42,926 nt of DNA from Chloroflexota bacterium (GTDB lineage Bacteria; Chloroflexota; Anaerolineae; Anaerolineales; Anaerolineaceae). The stretch is from NCBI GenBank assembly GCA_029265085.1, contig JAJUJY010000020.1:1-42926 (forward strand), in the 5' to 3' direction. A program made the position numbers and the translations under genes. Shown piece after piece: positions 8,169 to 15,826 of this stretch; the stretch's first letter is position 1, and each line of letters opens with the position of its first letter. The notes beneath the pieces were generated by a model that saw only the letters and a list, made by a program, of their open reading frames with translations, ran no database searches and had not been told where the DNA came from.

Positions 8169-9758
8169 TCAGGTTAACTTTACCACAGGCGCGTGATCAA
8201 AAATTAATTTACCGGTCAAAATGTCACGAGCATTAATGGTCAGGCGTTTATTCGAATCGATGTAAAACTCAATCTCAAACCTAGGTTCACCTTGTGCAGC
8301 AGGCGGATCAGCGATCAAGAATGTTGGGTTGTGTTCATTCATCCAAAACAGGGATCGGTCTTCAGCTTCTTGGGGGGTGACCTGAATGATACGGGCAGCG
8401 CCTGTGGGATCAAATACCAGTTCCACATTTTCACTGCTGTGCGGTTTATTTTGACCCATTTCGAATATTGCGAGACCTAATTGGGTTTGCCCTGGATATG
8501 AGGCTTTGATCGATAACCTTGCAATTGACTGCTGCGTTGGATAGACGGTTCCACGCTGAACAATCGGCTTGTAATCGTAAATACCTTTTTGGGGATTTAC
8601 GTACCGGATTGCATAATCATGCTGGATGTGGTCGTAAAAGTCCATGCCGGATATGAAAGCAGCAGCCCCACGCGCAACTGCATCCAACGGACGTTCTGCT
8701 TTGACTATTTCTTTCCCAAAAATCTGACGGATCGTTTTTTGAACGGACGGGATTTGGGAACTTCCTCCTACCATGAGGACTGCTTGAATTTGTTCTTCTG
8801 TGTATCCTCGTTCACGAGCATCATTTAAAGCAGACCGGATTGTCTGGCCAATTTGGGTAAACAATTCGTGTTGATCAAGTATTTCTTCCAATGATGATCG
8901 AGTGAATGAGGCAGTGATCGGATCTTTACCAGGAATAAAAATTGGATCAATCGAGGCTTGTTCCTGATACGATAAGATTTCTTTTATTCTTTCACATTCT
9001 ACCAATAAAGTCGTACTGATCTGCCGGATGTCTTCATCACTTTCCCGGCGTTGATTTTGTTTTAGTATTTCCTGAAAAAGCCATTGGTCAATGCGTGATC
9101 CGCCAATACTGCGCCCAGCTTTTCCAAGTACGCGACAGCGCTTGCCAGTTTTGGCTTTTTCCTCGGTTTCCATCAGGACGACAGCAGCATGAAGCGTGCC
9201 CCCGCCAAAGTCAAAAATCAAATAGACGCTTCCAGGTTGAATATGAGCGCTGTATCCTAAAGCAGCAGCTGAAGGCTCGTCAATCAGGCGGTAGCGGCGA
9301 ATTCCGGCAGATTCGGCAACTTTAGTTATCCAATCTTCATAATGTTCATAGGCTTCTACTGGAACACTAAAAGCAACCTCTTCATCCTTGAAGTTTATTT
9401 GCTGCCCAGCAAAGGTTAAAACACTGGATAAAAAGGTTTGCCCAGCATCAAATGGAGAAACTGCCTGATCGTCAATCTGAATTTTTAGGGGGCTGCGGTG
9501 GCTAATATATTGTTTCATCCACCGAAAAGTCCGGCGTGAATTATATAATCCACGGCTGATAACCTGATTTCCAATCCAGCGGCGATTTTCGGCAGCGTAA
9601 TGGATCAGGGAAGGGATAACCGAAATTTGTTCATCACCCTGCAGAGAGGTTTTCCCATATTCAGGTACATGTAACGATTCGGCTTTTTGATCTTGTTCAT
9701 TCCAGAGGGTTAATACTGTATTCGATGTGCCGAAATCGACAGCTAATCGCCCGCTCAT
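8169..9758 (-). CDS. Short Hsp70-like ATPase
   Basis: A 529-residue actin-fold ATPase of the Hsp70 group. Phosphate-1 motif is VDFGTSNTV (residues ~7-15), then DEPSAAALGY (~159-168), phosphate-2 FDFGGGTLHAA (~182-192) and the adenosine motif VLMVGGSSQIPSV (~326-338). It is about 100 residues shorter than DnaK: a reduced beta-type substrate domain is present (after ~390) but the long helical lid and EEVD-like tail are missing. No DnaJ or GrpE is nearby. It probably works with the WD40, AAA+ and Ycf35 proteins rather than as a general chaperone. An AGGA SD lies 9 bases before the ATG. The 73 bases between it and the upstream WD40 gene may carry a weak internal promoter. Confidence 0.88.
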   Translation of the reverse strand: MSGRLAVDFGTSNTVLTLWNEQDQKAESLHVPEYGKTSLQGDEQISVIPSLIHYAAENRRWIGNQVISRGLYNSRRTFRWMKQYISHRSPLKIQIDDQAVSPFDAGQTFLSSVLTFAGQQINFKDEEVAFSVPVEAYEHYEDWITKVAESAGIRRYRLIDEPSAAALGYSAHIQPGSVYLIFDFGGGTLHAAVVLMETEEKAKTGKRCRVLGKAGRSIGGSRIDQWLFQEILKQNQRRESDEDIRQISTTLLVECERIKEILSYQEQASIDPIFIPGKDPITASFTRSSLEEILDQHELFTQIGQTIRSALNDARERGYTEEQIQAVLMVGGSSQIPSVQKTIRQIFGKEIVKAERPLDAVARGAAAFISGMDFYDHIQHDYAIRYVNPQKGIYDYKPIVQRGTVYPTQQSIARLSIKASYPGQTQLGLAIFEMGQNKPHSSENVELVFDPTGAARIIQVTPQEAEDRSLFWMNEHNPTFLIADPPAAQGEPRFEIEFYIDSNKRLTINARDILTGKLIFDHAPVVKLT

Positions 9759-9831
9759 AACTTCGTTCCTGTTGAATTAATGGTATGTGCAATGGGTATT
9801 ATCTTACCGCAATTTCAAATAAAAATGCGAC

Positions 9832-12516
9832 TTAATCAATGATTATGTCAAATGATCCAGGTTGAATTCCGGGCAAATCAACAATTTGAATTTCAAAGCG
9901 AAAGTGATGCTGCAATATGATCGAAAGATATCGCAAGGCATTCATAATTGCGGCAGGTAAAGCAGGATTCTCAAGCAAACTGTTTACTGCTGCCAGATGA
10001 TTTGGCCGCGTTTTGGCCAGAGGCTGGTAAAAAAGCGCAGGAATTTGATCCATGCGCAAATCCCATAGGAAAAGTCCATCTTCACTGCTTCCGGTCGCCA
10101 TAAACTGTCCATCAGGGGATATTTTCAAGGCTGTAACCTTTCCTTTTGGCTGCTGGATTATTTTCTGATCTGTAATATCAGGCCAGGCAGTAAAGGATAG
10201 ATAACCTTCATTACCCGCAGTGATAATTCTTTGGCTGGAATGGTGGAATTCGATTCCTTGAATCCGGTCACGATGCGCAAATATTGCGGTTTTTCCCCAC
10301 TGATTCTCTTTTTTTTCGGCTTTGTATAAAATGACCTGGCCGTTATTTTGTCCCAATAGAAAATGCTGATTATCTGGTAGGGCTAAAACCTCAGAAGCAA
10401 CACTATCATAAATCGGAATTTTTCCAGACCGGTTTCTGGATTGGACTTGAATGTATTGAAGTTCGGGCAATGAAACCATTTTTACCCGTTGATCGAGAAG
10501 CAGTAAATGGCTTTCAGCAGGATTCACGGAAGCGGCTCGAGGCCAATCAATTAAATGGGCATTTGAAATTGGGTTCTTGTTTACCAGGTCCCATCGTTTA
10601 AGCTGCTGGTCTTTTCCTGCACTCAGCAGTCCATAATTTTTCGTTGGAATAATTTTGGCGATAGAACCCTGGTGTTCTCCCACCTTAACACATTTAATAC
10701 CATCCCAGGCAATAATTTTACATTCTGCATCATTAACTGTTCTTTCTGCTCCAATGAGGGTTCCATCCGGCATATACTCAACCAATCCAACCGAATGAGA
10801 AAAATCGCGAATTTCATGTGAAATTTTTGCCTCGTGAAAATCCCAGATAATAATTTTTTTATTTGAGCAAGCAATGGCTACTTGGGAATGGTTGGGTGAG
10901 AAAGCAATATCATTTATCCTTCCGGAGCTGTTCAGCCAGGAGCGATAGACTGCAGGCGGAATTGATTTTTGGATTTCTTCGGGTTCCGAGGCGATTGGCT
11001 GTGAGATCAGTTCAACCAGTTGTTGAAAGAGATCGTGTTCTTCCGTGGTATCAGGTTTCCATCCGGCCTGGGATAAAACACGCAACAGCTTGATGCTCCA
11101 CGAAAGAGGTAATTCCCGCGTAAGGACCCATATCTTTCCCCACTCTTTACGCTCTACGAGCATGTTTATAAGGATTTTAATTTCGTCTTCGGTAAGGTCT
11201 CCGGCGCGAGCCTGGTAATCCATGCCAGCCATGACGCTAAGAAAATCCACTCGGCCTGATTGCTGTATCTGACGAGCGATTTTTTGGCGAAGATCTTCTG
11301 TTGAAGTGTCGTAGATAACACGCAGCAGTCTTTGGTCAAAATCCAAACACGCGTATTTTTCATATTGCCCGGTTAGCATGAAAAATAATGCCTGCCTGGC
11401 TGGGGTGGACGGCAGATAATTGCATTCGAGTGCGATTTGTTTTGCCAGTTGATGATCATTCAGGATCAATTGATCACACAATTGATCAATTTGTTCAGCT
11501 TTTTGAAGAGTTTTTAATACCTGGATAGCAGCTTCGCGAATTTCTGATTGAACATCTAATGCAAATTGCAGCAAGAATAAGATACTGTTTGGCGGGGATT
11601 GATGAATTAATTCAAGTTTTCCAAGGCGTAAGGCGCAAGCAATGCGCGTTCTAAATGGCTGTGCTGGCAGATATTCACATTCCACCAGAATCTGATCGAG
11701 AAACGGCGACCGGGTTTCAAGCCATAACTTGCAGATTTCATTAATTGCTTTGCGGTTTGTCAGGTTATGGATGCATTGCCGGGCAAGAACCTGGATTTCA
11801 GAGTCCATGTCCTGGCAGGCTAATATTAATGGACGTACTATTTCTGTACCACCTGATAGGATAATATCAACATTTTCAAGCTTTAACGCAGTATAAACCA
11901 ATGCTTCAGCAGGCGAGAGGGCTTGATATTTCCCATTTCGCAAGATCGAAGTTAGTATCGTTGTGCGGTTTTCCCGCCAATATTCCCCAAAGGCGTCTTT
12001 TGCTGATTGCGTTTTAAGATTTTCTAAACCTGATTTTGCCAGGTGAGCGACATTTGTATCCTGATCCTGTAATAGTTCGATTAAGGCAAGCACCTGATCG
12101 GGCGTTGAATTTTCTATAGGCCGATCAAGATTTAGTTTGATCTTGCTTAATTGTTGTAAGACCGGAGGTTTAGAAGCTGGCTTACCGATCTTTTGTAATG
12201 ATTGAAACAGGATGGCAGGTCGTTCGTTTTGTGACCAATACCCCCATGCAGTGTCAATCACTGACTGATTTTTTAGGCTCTCGATCCAGTTTTGTAGTTC
12301 ATTTTTTTGCTCATCAAGAGACGTGTTTATCAGACAGTCCAGCAGAATGATTGCAGATTCTTGATGTCCATTTTCTGCTGCCAGAGTAAGCTGCCGTTGA
12401 GAGCGTATTTGAACCAGTGGGCCGATCAGAGGAAGCCGGTTGGATAACATGCGTTTCCAACGCTTAACCTGGGCTGGGGATGGGGTGGTGAAGGAGGCTG
12501 TGTCTTTGGGCGGCAT
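9832..12516 (-). CDS. Helical-repeat plus WD40-repeat protein (first paralogue)
   Basis: An 894-residue protein. Residues ~1-500 are helical with HEAT-like repetition, for example ILRNGKYQALSPAEALVYTA and ILVECEYLPAQPFRTRIACA. Residues ~525-835 form degenerate WD40 repeats (INDIAFSPNHSQVAIACSN, VTALKISPDGQFMATGSSED, LFLWDLRMDQ). The C-terminus ends GSFDIIID, like the FDIQL end of the 745-residue paralogue at 4739-6976. Both share the segment ALFFMLTGQYEKYACLDFDQ / AFLFLTEQWQAYEAFDFSHR. There is no membrane segment or catalytic motif. It begins 15 bases after the AAA+ gene; no good SD precedes the ATG at 12516, and an ATG at 12450 with GGAA upstream is an alternative start. Confidence 0.85.
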   Translation of the reverse strand: MPPKDTASFTTPSPAQVKRWKRMLSNRLPLIGPLVQIRSQRQLTLAAENGHQESAIILLDCLINTSLDEQKNELQNWIESLKNQSVIDTAWGYWSQNERPAILFQSLQKIGKPASKPPVLQQLSKIKLNLDRPIENSTPDQVLALIELLQDQDTNVAHLAKSGLENLKTQSAKDAFGEYWRENRTTILTSILRNGKYQALSPAEALVYTALKLENVDIILSGGTEIVRPLILACQDMDSEIQVLARQCIHNLTNRKAINEICKLWLETRSPFLDQILVECEYLPAQPFRTRIACALRLGKLELIHQSPPNSILFLLQFALDVQSEIREAAIQVLKTLQKAEQIDQLCDQLILNDHQLAKQIALECNYLPSTPARQALFFMLTGQYEKYACLDFDQRLLRVIYDTSTEDLRQKIARQIQQSGRVDFLSVMAGMDYQARAGDLTEDEIKILINMLVERKEWGKIWVLTRELPLSWSIKLLRVLSQAGWKPDTTEEHDLFQQLVELISQPIASEPEEIQKSIPPAVYRSWLNSSGRINDIAFSPNHSQVAIACSNKKIIIWDFHEAKISHEIRDFSHSVGLVEYMPDGTLIGAERTVNDAECKIIAWDGIKCVKVGEHQGSIAKIIPTKNYGLLSAGKDQQLKRWDLVNKNPISNAHLIDWPRAASVNPAESHLLLLDQRVKMVSLPELQYIQVQSRNRSGKIPIYDSVASEVLALPDNQHFLLGQNNGQVILYKAEKKENQWGKTAIFAHRDRIQGIEFHHSSQRIITAGNEGYLSFTAWPDITDQKIIQQPKGKVTALKISPDGQFMATGSSEDGLFLWDLRMDQIPALFYQPLAKTRPNHLAAVNSLLENPALPAAIMNALRYLSIILQHHFRFEIQIVDLPGIQPGSFDIIID

Positions 12517-12531
12517 GGTGGGAAAACCGAA

Positions 12532-14073
12532 TTATTCTTTTGGGCGGATATCCAATTGGATCTGAACAAATTGATTGGCGGCTTCTTCTATTTCACCGAA
12601 TGAGGCAGATTGAGCCCGTCCTTCTCTTAACCAGTTTCTCAAGCCTCCGATGGTTTCCCGTTGTGAAATTGACAGCGGTACCTGCCGTTTTAGGGCGGAG
12701 AGGATATCCTGGGTAGTGAATTCTCTTTGGTGGTCGTTAAACCCAATATACATCGCATCAATAATCGCCTGTTCGATTTCAGAACCGACATAGCCTTCAG
12801 AGCCGGCGGACAACAAATCCAGATCATAATCTTGTGCAAGGCGATTCCGTTTACGCAGGTGCACCCCAAAAATTTCTCGCCTTTCTTCAAAGGTGGGGAG
12901 GTCAAGGAAGAATATCTCGTCAAAACGGCCTTTCCGGAGCAATTCCGGCGGCAGACTGGAGATATCATTAGCAGTCGCAACGACAAAACATGGCGCTTTC
13001 TTTTCCTGCATCCAGGTTAATATCGTTCCAAATACGCGTGTTGATGTACCGCTATCCAGGCCGCCATGCGCCAGGGCTTTTTCGATTTCATCAATCCATA
13101 CCACACACGGCGCAACGGTTTCGGCCAGGCGTAAAGCTCGCCGGGCACGTTCTTCCGATTCACCTACAAGGCTGCCGAATAATGAACCCACATCCAACCG
13201 AAGCAACGGTAACCGCCATAAACCACCGATCATTTTTGCTGTCAGTGATTTCCCTGTACCGGGTATTCCGATGAGCGCAATTCCTTTGGGGACTGGCAAA
13301 CCGTATTGACGGGCTTCCAAGGTGAAGGCTCGTTCCCGCATACGCAGCCATTCTTTCAGCACGCCTAATCCGCCAATATCATCGGGTGTCTCTGTGACTG
13401 AATAAAATTCAAGCGCTTCACTCTCACGAATGATTTGTTTCTTTTCTTCTGTGACCAGATCAATGTCACGATCATCCAATGTACCGTCTTTAACGATGGA
13501 TTTGGCAAACACACGCTGCGCCTGTGCTGAGGTTAACCCAACGGCGGCCTGGACCAGCTTTTCCTTGCCTAATTGTGTAAGATTGACCTTTACTCCGGGA
13601 GTTTGAGTTAAGCGATGAAGAACACCTTCTAATTCACTGGCGTTAGGCAAGGGAAAATCAACCAAAACAGTTTCATCTTTTAGCTCTTCGGGCACTTTAC
13701 CGGTAACCGAAGTGATCAAAATGGATTTTTTGGAAAACTTTAACCGTTGGCTGATACTGCGTAATTTCCGTTTTAATTGCGGGTTGCTCCAGGCTTCATG
13801 GAAATCTTTCAGAACAAACAATGTGCTGGTGTTATTATCTGATTGATCAATTTGCTCTAATGCAGTCAATGGATCACGGGCTGTGGGGGGATTCCCTGCT
13901 TGTGCGGTTAACCATTGGAATCCATCGGAGGTATCCCAAGTCAGGCAGCGGCGCTGGGTACGTTCGCAAGCCGTTTTGATGATTTGAAGCGCACGTTCTT
14001 CTTCCGGTGTGACCATGACGATGAGGGTAAACCGGGCGCGTAAATAAATGTCAAGTTGTTCTTCAAAATTCAT
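12532..14073 (-). CDS. ycf46: Ycf46-like AAA+ ATPase
   Basis: A 513-residue ATPase. The N-terminal ~200 residues have the degenerate first half typical of Ycf46 (IVMVTPEEERALQIIK; TLFVLKDFHEAW). The second half is a full AAA+ module: Walker A GIPGTGKS (~residue 270), Walker B CVVWIDEIEKA (~325), sensor-1 VVATANDIS, and arginine finger RKGRFDEIFF. Ycf46 occurs in cyanobacteria and red-algal plastids; its molecular function is not settled. A TTG start at 14085 is possible, but the ATG at 14073 has GGAG at the right distance and forms an ATGA overlap with the sdaAA stop, which implies translational coupling. I therefore use 14073. Confidence 0.88.
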   Translation of the reverse strand: MNFEEQLDIYLRARFTLIVMVTPEEERALQIIKTACERTQRRCLTWDTSDGFQWLTAQAGNPPTARDPLTALEQIDQSDNNTSTLFVLKDFHEAWSNPQLKRKLRSISQRLKFSKKSILITSVTGKVPEELKDETVLVDFPLPNASELEGVLHRLTQTPGVKVNLTQLGKEKLVQAAVGLTSAQAQRVFAKSIVKDGTLDDRDIDLVTEEKKQIIRESEALEFYSVTETPDDIGGLGVLKEWLRMRERAFTLEARQYGLPVPKGIALIGIPGTGKSLTAKMIGGLWRLPLLRLDVGSLFGSLVGESEERARRALRLAETVAPCVVWIDEIEKALAHGGLDSGTSTRVFGTILTWMQEKKAPCFVVATANDISSLPPELLRKGRFDEIFFLDLPTFEERREIFGVHLRKRNRLAQDYDLDLLSAGSEGYVGSEIEQAIIDAMYIGFNDHQREFTTQDILSALKRQVPLSISQRETIGGLRNWLREGRAQSASFGEIEEAANQFVQIQLDIRPKE

Positions 14074-14948
14074 TGTCCACTCCAAATTTCTCGAGCCATC
14101 AATTTCCCGGTTGGGGTTGCAGCTAAACCACCCTGGGCTGTTTCTCGATAGCGAACATCCATGTGTTCACCCACACGCAGCATCGCATCGATTACTTCAT
14201 CTGCCGGAATTCTAAGTTGAAAACCCGATAAAGCCAGGTCAACCGCTACAAATGCTTGCGCAACTGCCGCTGCATTGCGTTGGATACAAGGAACTTCAAC
14301 CAAACCGGCTACAGGGTCGCAAACTAATCCTAGCTGGTTTGCCAGGGCAATTGCAACAGCTTGCGAAGATTGATCAGGATTACCGCCTAATAATTCGACT
14401 GCAGCAGCGGCAGCCATGGCAGAGGCTGAACCCGTTTCAGCCTGACAGCCTCCTGCAGCACCGGAAACATTTGCCCGAAAGGCAATCACGGTTCCAATCC
14501 CTCCGGCAGTGAATAGTCCCTGAACTAACTGCTCATCTGAAAGGGAGTAGCTTTCCTGAAGCGAGAATAATACTGCCGGTAGGATTCCCGCAGATCCAGC
14601 GGTAGGGGTGGCAACAATACATCCCATGCCGGCATTCACTTCACCCACCGAAAGTGCACGTGAGATAGCTCTGCTAAGAAGGGTGCCAGTGGTAGGCTGG
14701 TTGGACGCATCTAGCCACTTTTGAAACCGATACGCATTTCCGTTGGATAATCCGCTGATTGAGCGGATTGGACGTTCAAGCCCTTTCTGGGTACTTGTTC
14801 GCATTACTTCCAATCGACGGTGCATTTCGGATCTTATTTCCGCTCGTTTTCCCTGGGTATCGGCTTCTTCGGCTCGCAGGATTACTTCTGAGATCGGGAT
14901 TTTGAATTGATTCGCTTGTTCAATTATTTCATTAATGGCGTGGTACAT
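14070..14948 (-). CDS. sdaAA: L-serine dehydratase, iron-sulfur-dependent, alpha subunit
   Basis: A 292-residue catalytic subunit of the two-subunit oxygen-sensitive L-serine dehydratase, which converts L-serine to pyruvate and ammonia with a 4Fe-4S cluster. Cluster cysteines are in MGCIVATPTAGSAGI, GGCQAETGSASAM and LVCDPVAGLVEVPC, matching the family. A longer frame begins at 14990 inside the beta-subunit gene. The ATG at 14948 (MYHAINEIIEQANQFKIPIS) gives the normal family length, an AGGT SD and an 8-base gap after sdaAB. The stop overlaps the ATG of the AAA+ gene (ATGA). Confidence 0.95.
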   Translation of the reverse strand: MYHAINEIIEQANQFKIPISEVILRAEEADTQGKRAEIRSEMHRRLEVMRTSTQKGLERPIRSISGLSNGNAYRFQKWLDASNQPTTGTLLSRAISRALSVGEVNAGMGCIVATPTAGSAGILPAVLFSLQESYSLSDEQLVQGLFTAGGIGTVIAFRANVSGAAGGCQAETGSASAMAAAAAVELLGGNPDQSSQAVAIALANQLGLVCDPVAGLVEVPCIQRNAAAVAQAFVAVDLALSGFQLRIPADEVIDAMLRVGEHMDVRYRETAQGGLAATPTGKLMAREIWSGQ

Positions 14949-14956
14949 ATAAAAAC

Positions 14957-15640
14957 CTACTCTTTCAGACGAGAAATTTTCCTGGCCCAAATTACCCAGG
15001 AAAAGCCCTCAATTGCTCTTACCAGCGTGTCCGGAATAGTTTCATCCGTTTCAATAACCATGATAGCCTGGCCGCCGCGCTTTTCACGTCCTACTTTAAA
15101 AAATGCCACGTTAATATTCTGATTTAACAACCACCCCGTAATGGAGTTGATTGTACCGGGTTTGTCATCAGCCACAATAATCAAGGTTTCAAACTGCGCA
15201 TCAAAATTAACCGGATAGCCCTGGATGTTGGTGATCTCGATCAATCCACCTCCGGTGGAGGCTCCGGTGATCTGAATTTGTTGGGATTGGCTGCTTAGAT
15301 AAAAGCGAACCGTGTTGGGGTGGGCTAATTCACCAAGATCGATATTTTCAAATGAAAAATTCAAGCCGGATTTTTGTGCCAGTTCAAAAGAATGACTTAT
15401 TTGGTCATCGGAGGTATCCAGCCCTAACAGACCTGCAATGAGGGCTTTGTCGGTTCCGTGACCGCGACCTGTCTCGGCAAATGAGCCATGCAGTTGAATT
15501 AATGCCTGTTCTGGTTGTGACCCAAAGATCGCTCTGGCAATCTGTCCAAGGCGAACAGCTCCAGCGGTATGTGAACTTGAAGGTCCAACCATCACCGGAC
15601 CGATGATATCAAAAACGGTAATTGAGCGTGGTGCAGTCAT
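14957..15640 (-). CDS. sdaAB: L-serine dehydratase, iron-sulfur-dependent, beta subunit
   Basis: A 227-residue regulatory subunit. The N-terminal domain carries the signature VMVGPSSSHTAGAVRLGQIA, and the C-terminal ~75 residues form an ACT domain (IIVADDKPGTINSITGWLLN). ACT domains in this family usually sense or contact amino acid. Together with SdaAA it degrades serine to pyruvate. The start is an ATG with AGGA about 8 bases upstream. A TATAAT box on the minus strand at 15670-15675 makes this the likely first gene of the whole operon down to 4739. Confidence 0.95.
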   Translation of the reverse strand: MTAPRSITVFDIIGPVMVGPSSSHTAGAVRLGQIARAIFGSQPEQALIQLHGSFAETGRGHGTDKALIAGLLGLDTSDDQISHSFELAQKSGLNFSFENIDLGELAHPNTVRFYLSSQSQQIQITGASTGGGLIEITNIQGYPVNFDAQFETLIIVADDKPGTINSITGWLLNQNINVAFFKVGREKRGGQAIMVIETDETIPDTLVRAIEGFSWVIWARKISRLKE

Positions 15641-15669
15641 ATAAATTCCTGTAATCGAATTGCGCGTAC

Positions 15670-15675
15670 ATTATA
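15670..15675 (-). promoter_or_regulatory. Likely -10 box of the sdaAB-to-WD40 operon
   Basis: The minus strand reads TATAAT here, about 30 bases upstream of the sdaAB ATG, leaving a leader of roughly 20 bases that contains its SD. No good -35 hexamer is seen at 16-18 bases, so the call is partial. Confidence 0.4.
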
Positions 15676-15754
15676 GCATGGGGATGGATCAGGTTGTGAC
15701 ATTTGTCGTTTAGGCCAGTGACAACCCTTCAATGAAGTAGCCACTTCAGCCCCG

Positions 15755-15760
15755 TATAAT
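15755..15760 (+). promoter_or_regulatory. Possible -10 box for the aldehyde oxidoreductase gene
   Basis: TATAAT occurs about 67 bases before the start codon. A short inverted repeat (GAAGT-AGCC-ACTTC, about 15734-15747) lies just upstream, where a regulator could bind. A convincing -35 box is missing. Confidence 0.3.
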
Positions 15761-15826
15761 TAGGATGGAATCTCAATTCGTATTTTGATAATATCCAACC
15801 TAATTGTACTCTCAGGAGCGTATCGA

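Noticed and set aside
12690..13351. Several 60-140 codon frames on both strands inside the AAA+ gene
   Set aside because: They lie within a clearly recognised AAA+ ATPase gene, have no family motifs and are typical shadows.
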